Under the pieces are notes generated by a model. It was not told where the DNA came from. It ran no database searches and worked only from the letters and a program-made list of their open reading frames with translations. A stretch of 64,000 nt of DNA from an uncultured Bacteroidales bacterium. Its GTDB lineage: Bacteria; Bacteroidota; Bacteroidia; Bacteroidales; F082. Positions 59,881 through 64,000 of the stretch are shown here, piece after piece (within the stretch, counting starts at the first letter, position 1; each line of letters starts with the position of its first letter). The stretch covers positions 1-64,000 of the forward strand of contig CAMHJX010000017.1 of the NCBI GenBank assembly GCA_946185535.1. The letters run 5' to 3'. Both the position numbers and the translations under genes were made by a program.

Positions 59881-60582
59881 TTATGGTACTTTGGCAGTAG
59901 AAACGGCACTGCCGCAACTGCCAGACGGGCAAGCCGAAACTGTACAAGAAGATGCCAAATATTGCAACGGAATCTTGCACACGCAAAGAAAGTCCTCAAT
60001 CTCCATACTATCCATGGTGGTTCCCAAGGCCTTTTGCAAAATGGTTGTCTCAATTCTGAACGAACCTACTTTGCCAAGAACCGCCTTCGCGCCCTCCCTT
60101 GCTCCGCAGAACAGATAGACATAATCCTTGGGGACGAGACCAATGGAATAGCCAGTTCTCAAACAGTAATCGTAAACCAAAAGACGATTGCCATTCCCCA
60201 AGACACCACTTTTCTTGGCCTCACTAGCGACATAATCAAAATATTCATCAAAGTTGGAAAACGATGTGGCTGGCTTGAGTGTAGCGGTTTTAGCAGCAAA
60301 GGCTTTCAGAATAGATTCGGGAATTCTTTTTTGGTGAGAGTTTCGCTTCGCCTTGGATACCGCAAAAGTATCTCTTGGATTCACTGGCATACAGCATTGG
60401 GTGGGATAGATGCCATTCTGGCTAATCTCAATTCCATAAACATAACGCTTTACGCATAAACCATTATAAAGCTTAAGCATTTCATGAAGCCTGAGCCGCG
60501 CCCTGTTATAGTAGCAGTCAATTGGATATCTACAGCGCGTACCACTTGAAGTCACTAGGTTTGACATTTCTTTCTTATTCAT
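59881..60582 (-). CDS. Unknown protein with cysteine-rich C-terminal tail
   Basis: 233 residues, no signal peptide. Four features are visible: an N-terminal TSSGTRCRYPIDCYYNRARL; a central NGNRLLVYDYCLRTGYSIGL with YVYLFCGAREGAKAV; a segment EIEDFLCVCKIPLQYL; and a tail ASSCTVSACPSGSCGSAVST with three closely spaced cysteines. I do not recognise the family. The tail looks like a modified-peptide or metal-binding end, but no modifying enzyme is nearby. It is the third gene of a unit with the FISUMP lipoprotein (13-base gap) and ends in a strong terminator. Confidence 0.7.
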   Translation of the reverse strand: MNKKEMSNLVTSSGTRCRYPIDCYYNRARLRLHEMLKLYNGLCVKRYVYGIEISQNGIYPTQCCMPVNPRDTFAVSKAKRNSHQKRIPESILKAFAAKTATLKPATSFSNFDEYFDYVASEAKKSGVLGNGNRLLVYDYCLRTGYSIGLVPKDYVYLFCGAREGAKAVLGKVGSFRIETTILQKALGTTMDSMEIEDFLCVCKIPLQYLASSCTVSACPSGSCGSAVSTAKVP

Positions 60583-60595
60583 AATTTATAGGTCT

Positions 60596-62215
60596 TTAGT
60601 TCACATCTTTAACCAAACGAACGGAATAGCCATTGGAGCGTGACCAACCGTCGGAATCAAAACCTACTTGACAAGCCGTAGCATAAATATGAATGGCATT
60701 AGCAGAATTAATATTAAGACCACTAAGATCATTAGGATGGGAACTTGACCAATAATAGCCATATTCGCCAACATTGTGCATCATATTAGAAGTTTGAACC
60801 CCTTGTCGATAACCTGCAGCCGGCAAAAAAACAGCGCCGTTTGCTTCCATCTTTGCCCATTGAGATGTGCTGTAAGTGTTCATTGTTTGCGATGTGGAAT
60901 TATTAAAGCTTAATCCATTGGGAAGTGTCCAATCATCAGGAAGAAGAATCACACCGTTTTTGTAGTTTATCTTGGCGTACCCGTATTTCAAAGTGGCATT
61001 CGTGCGGGAACTGAAGATATAGCACCATTCTTCAAAAGTCAGCGTGCGCCACATTCCAGATTGGTTACCTCCATTGCTGATAGCGTTATAAACACCCCAA
61101 TCGGCATTAGCGTAGGCACCTGTCAGGTCGTTGGCATAATCGCCACCAGGCCGATATTTCTCGTCATAAGGATTTGCTTCATAAGGCATATAGCATTCAG
61201 CACCGCTTTCCCAGCCACTCGTACCCCAACCGAAAAGGTCAATCCAACCAGGGTTAGTCATGGAAACATATTTATTGTTGTCACCCACGTAATCGTATTG
61301 GTGCTCAGCAAATCGCCATTCATTCAAAGCAAGTGGATTCGAACTATTATTAGTTGCCCTCCACTGAAGATTGCCTTGCGAGAACCACACTTTGTCTCCG
61401 TTACTATTAATAGTGAACAGACCTGAAATTGCGCCTGTAGGCACGTCAATCATCGAAATGTCCACACCAGTGTTGTAATACATGTTAATGGTAACTGCAG
61501 GTACACTCGCAATCGTTGAGAGATAGTTAGCGATGGTTACATTCACATTAGTTAACGCATTCTGTGGTAGTAAGATGGCCCATTTCTCTGTGTCGCTGAC
61601 CGAGTAAAGTGTCACCGAACCAGTGGCATTTGTCGGAGTAATACCTGGCGTGGCAAAGTTGATGTTGGCTGTATTCTTCATCCCAGAAACACTGATGGAA
61701 TTCGATGTGGCAGAGACAGGCACAAACTTCACCAAGCCGCACTTATTCTCCAACATGCAGGTATAGGCCGTAGTGCCGTCAATGTATTTGCTGGTGGAAT
61801 GGCCGTATGACAGCACAGGCAGTTTGCTGCTTTGGTCGCTAATGTCCACGGTGAACGAGGTGGTGCTTCCCGCTGTAGGATTAGTTGAAGGAGTCTTGCC
61901 GCCCGTGAAGTAGAAGTGCAGATAGTCACTGGTGCTGGGATTGGTGATGCTGCCGCTGAAAGCACCATTGGCGTAGGTCAGCTTACCGACATATTTGCCA
62001 TTGTTACCCACATAGATGACATCGCCATCACTATAAACGACTGCGCCCGTGCTAGGATAGACAATGTGCTTGTCGCCATTATCTGCCACCTTCATGGTAA
62101 TGAAAACGGTTTCACCTTCGTCGGATGTTGTGTTATTGGGTTGTTGTTCCTTTTTGCATTGCGTCATGCCCAAGACGAGCATAAGAGCCACAAGGGCCAA
62201 AGTTATTTTCTTCAT
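60596..62215 (-). CDS. Lipoprotein with C-terminal FISUMP domain
   Basis: 539 residues. Lipobox LVLGMTQC (Cys20). Residues 30-270 form a fimbrillin-like beta region (DGDVIYVGNNGKYVGKLTY, WAILLPQNALTNVNVTIANY). From 270 onward the FISUMP domain matches that at 52330-54570: GLFTINSNGDKVWFSQGNLQ, HQYDYVG, WGTSGWE, ISNGGNQSGMWRTLTFEEW, GVILLPDDW, GAVFLPAAGYR and NGYSVRLVKD. Surface exposure is likely; the ligand is unknown. It stands between a small exported protein and a cysteine-tailed protein in one unit. Confidence 0.85.
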   Translation of the reverse strand: MKKITLALVALMLVLGMTQCKKEQQPNNTTSDEGETVFITMKVADNGDKHIVYPSTGAVVYSDGDVIYVGNNGKYVGKLTYANGAFSGSITNPSTSDYLHFYFTGGKTPSTNPTAGSTTSFTVDISDQSSKLPVLSYGHSTSKYIDGTTAYTCMLENKCGLVKFVPVSATSNSISVSGMKNTANINFATPGITPTNATGSVTLYSVSDTEKWAILLPQNALTNVNVTIANYLSTIASVPAVTINMYYNTGVDISMIDVPTGAISGLFTINSNGDKVWFSQGNLQWRATNNSSNPLALNEWRFAEHQYDYVGDNNKYVSMTNPGWIDLFGWGTSGWESGAECYMPYEANPYDEKYRPGGDYANDLTGAYANADWGVYNAISNGGNQSGMWRTLTFEEWCYIFSSRTNATLKYGYAKINYKNGVILLPDDWTLPNGLSFNNSTSQTMNTYSTSQWAKMEANGAVFLPAAGYRQGVQTSNMMHNVGEYGYYWSSSHPNDLSGLNINSANAIHIYATACQVGFDSDGWSRSNGYSVRLVKDVN

Positions 62216-62233
62216 TGTGATTTCCTTTCTTTT

Positions 62234-62593
62234 TTACTTGTTTGACTTTTGGTTTTTCTTTCTTGATTTCATTGCGGCATAGCCCATGCCAGCCACCATG
62301 AGGATGGCGAGGCCGCTGCCCAAAGGACCTTCATTTTCCTGCCCGAAGGTCTGGTTGGAGAGTTGGTAACCACTATGGGAATCCGATCCAAACTGCTGAT
62401 TGCTAAGGTTGTAGCTTCCAAATGAACCACGTCCCATTAATCCGCCACTATTGCTTTTCTTGTCTTTTCCTGCATAATAATCATCAAGCAGATTTCCATG
62501 AATGCCTTGAGCTTGAACGGAAGGAGCCGACAGCATAGTAGCTGCCAGAACCAATGAAAACACAAGGGCTCTCTTCTTTTTTCTTTTGTACAT
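62234..62593 (-). CDS. Small exported protein with C-terminal anchor-like signal
   Basis: 119 residues. A long signal peptide (KKRALVFSLVLAATMLSAPS) is followed by a polar middle of about 65 residues with two similar units, SFGSYNLSNQQFGSDSH and SGYQLSNQTFGQENE. The end has three parts: PLGSG, a hydrophobic helix (LAILMVAGMGYAAM) and a basic tail (KSRKKNQKSNK). This layout resembles C-terminal sorting signals such as PEP-CTERM-type tags, but the motif PLGSG matches none that I can name, and no exosortase is in the window. It starts a unit with the FISUMP lipoprotein 18 bases downstream. Confidence 0.7.
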   Translation of the reverse strand: MYKRKKKRALVFSLVLAATMLSAPSVQAQGIHGNLLDDYYAGKDKKSNSGGLMGRGSFGSYNLSNQQFGSDSHSGYQLSNQTFGQENEGPLGSGLAILMVAGMGYAAMKSRKKNQKSNK

Positions 62594-62741
62594 TTCTTCT
62601 TATATTTGATGTTCGTTAAAGATTAGGTAACTATTCACAATCCAATAATCATTGGGTCGCCCGTGAAGGCGCACAAGCCAATCTTCTTGCTCCTTATTTT
62701 ATTTATTAAGTAAATGAGCATATTTGGTTTACATATTGACG

Positions 62742-62790
62742 CGAGACTACGAGACACGAGACGCGAGACATTGGTTTGTTCCATGTCTCG
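62742..62790. repeat. GAGAC tandem units with a hairpin
   Basis: Four GAGAC units in seven- to eight-base steps, the last forming the left arm of an 8-bp hairpin (CGAGACAT with ATGTCTCG, 11-nt loop). Confidence 0.6.
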
Positions 62791-63087
62791 AAGTCCTGTG
62801 TCAAATGGAATAATTGTAGTTTAATTCTGGACACTTACTTATTATTTTAAGCGTGCAAATAAATTAAAAAAAATCCGATTCGCGTTGGTCCTTTTTAGTC
62901 CTTTTCGTTTTGGGATGGTTTTCAGCGGGTTATGGTGTGTGTTTCAGGTGTATTTTGCTTTTGGGGCTTTGGAACGCGAGGCTTTTATTTTACGGATTTT
63001 GTGTATAATTATTCATATATTCCGCTATGAAACCAAAAATTTTCATTTTGTAGCGGATTAAAGTTGATTTTATTCCAAAAAATGTCT

Positions 63088-63095
63088 TATCTTTG
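63088..63095 (+). promoter_or_regulatory. -7 element of the terminal ATPase gene
   Basis: TATCTTTG, 28 bases before the ATG at 63123. Confidence 0.65.
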
Positions 63096-63122
63096 CAGCC
63101 GAAATGAAAATAATGAAGTGTC

Positions 63123-64000
63123 ATGTGCATCATCATTGGAAGGGAAAAGGAGATTGAGGAACTGAACCGCCGCTGCCAAAGCAAACGTCCTGAGTTTATT
63201 GCAGTGTATGGCCGTCGGCGCGTGGGCAAGACCTTTTTAATCAATGAAGTGCTGCGTGATCGCATGGTGTTTCACCACACGGGTTTGTCGCCATACGACC
63301 GCAAGCGGAAGGTCACACTGAAAGACCAATTGCAGAACTTCTATTTCTCGCTCATCCGCCACGGCATGGAAGGCATCAACCCACCCAAGTCGTGGCTTGA
63401 GGCGTTCTTCATGCTTGAGCAGCACCTTGAACGTTGCAACAATGGATCGCGGCAAGTGGTCTTCATCGATGAACTGCCATGGATGGACACGCCAAGGTCG
63501 GGATTTCTCACTGCGCTTGAAGCGTTCTGGAACGGTTGGGGCAATGCCCGCCACAACCTTTGCCTCGTGGTGTGCGGCTCGGCCACTTCATGGATGCTCG
63601 ACAACCTTATTAATAACAAAGGCGGCTTGTACGGCAGGCTCACGTGCGAGATGAAGCTTGCTCCATTCACCTTGAACGAATGTGAGCGGTTTTTCGAAAG
63701 CCGTGGCATCAGGATGTCGCGCTACAACATCACCCAAGCCTACATGATTCTTGGCGGCATCCCCTTCTATCTTGACTGCTTCGACCCATCATTCAGCCTC
63801 GCGCAAAACATAGACCGTCTGTTCTTCAACGCGAAGGCGAAGCTCGGCGACGAGTTCGACAGACTGTTCACCTCCGTTTTCGACCATGCCGATGCCTGCA
63901 TGTCCATCGTGAGAACGCTTGGCCGACGGCACGCGGGCTTCACGCGCGAGGAAATCGCCGAAAAGACCGGCATCAACCCCAATGGTGACTTTACGACTTT
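63123..64000 (+). CDS. Archaeal-type AAA ATPase (PF01637-like), 3'-truncated
   Basis: The frame runs from ATG at 63123 to the window end, about 292 residues. It begins MCIIIGREKEIEELNRRC, with Walker A AVYGRRRVGKTFLI near residue 30 and Walker B VVFIDELPWMD near 113, then the sensor VVCGSATSWMLDN. The later part contains GGLYGRLTCEMKLAPFTLNE, typical of these ATPases, and the start of a winged helix (TREEIAEKTGINP). Full-length members are about 450-500 residues and often end in a DUF234 nuclease-like domain. Common in Bacteroidota, function unknown. Confidence 0.9.
   Translation, partial: MCIIIGREKEIEELNRRCQSKRPEFIAVYGRRRVGKTFLINEVLRDRMVFHHTGLSPYDRKRKVTLKDQLQNFYFSLIRHGMEGINPPKSWLEAFFMLEQHLERCNNGSRQVVFIDELPWMDTPRSGFLTALEAFWNGWGNARHNLCLVVCGSATSWMLDNLINNKGGLYGRLTCEMKLAPFTLNECERFFESRGIRMSRYNITQAYMILGGIPFYLDCFDPSFSLAQNIDRLFFNAKAKLGDEFDRLFTSVFDHADACMSIVRTLGRRHAGFTREEIAEKTGINPNGDFTT

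Larger units (their letters stand above)
62594..63122. other. 530-bp gene-free stretch with short repeats
   Basis: Holds the upstream region of the small exported protein gene, where no TAnnTTTG could be assigned. It also holds CCAAT/ATTGG arms at 62642-62655, four GAGAC units at 62742-62769 and a hairpin CGAGACAT/ATGTCTCG at 62764-62790. The forward promoter TATCTTTG is at 63088-63095. No RNA gene was recognised. Confidence 0.6.

Noticed and set aside
62742-62790. CRISPR-like array of GAGAC units
   Set aside because: Units are five bases with two- to three-base gaps; there are no spacers and no cas genes.

Overview
The window looks like chromosomal DNA of a member of the Bacteroidota, most likely the order Bacteroidales. 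Three things point there. Genes of the type IX secretion system (T9SS) are present: gldJ, porU, porV and a PorE-like OmpA protein. Several exported proteins end in T9SS sorting tails or start with Bacteroidales-type lipoprotein signals. Many genes have the Bacteroidota -7 promoter element TAnnTTTG close upstream and lack Shine-Dalgarno sequences. No rRNA, tRNA, CRISPR array, integrase or transposase was seen.

Layout. 1-4026: truncated pyrB with a PyrL-like leader/attenuator, a BspA-type leucine-rich-repeat T9SS cargo and a ParE/RelE-type toxin-antitoxin pair. 4095-10225: argS, rsmE, a DUF4159 protein, a small zinc-ribbon protein and a C10 (streptopain-type) protease with a T9SS tail. 10215-14806: glycosyltransferase, methyltransferase and flippase of a surface-polysaccharide cluster, then a DUF4143-type ATPase. 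15093-17967: a structured leader RNA followed by a VWA-like lipoprotein and a CUB-domain lipoprotein. 18045-23228: an ORF6N protein with palindromic coding repeats, anmK, murF and gldJ. 23483-36832: the T9SS block. porU, a second PorU-like C25 protease and porV are followed, after an inserted transporter/porin/Hsp20 stretch, by a second PorV-like gene that sits behind another structured leader RNA. 36916-50491: transporters (MFS, two EamA, calcium/sodium exchanger), GNAT, endonuclease/phosphatase, SpoU methyltransferase, rhomboid, GDSL lipoprotein, PorE-like OmpA protein, folD, ffh and YggS. 50501-62593: accessory envelope genes (AAA/PD-(D/E)XK protein, two FISUMP-type lipoproteins, two collagen-like lipoproteins, unusual small proteins) around gcvT, a Fur-family regulator and an HD hydrolase. 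63123-64000: truncated ATPase.

The main functional theme is the cell envelope and T9SS export. PorU/PorV/GldJ/PorE-like parts, tandem or dispersed paralogues of PorU and PorV, and probable cargos (LRR protein, C10 protease) lie in the same 45 kb. The most unusual signals are not proteins. Two long rod-shaped RNA structures (15165-15356 and 35403-35566) share an 18-of-20 match at their 3' ends and a matching block just before the next start codon, although the genes behind them are unrelated. There is also a candidate pyrB attenuator with its own leader ORF, and a set of covarying palindromes inside the ORF6N coding sequence. Starts, promoters and RNA folds were read by eye; no database search or folding program was run.
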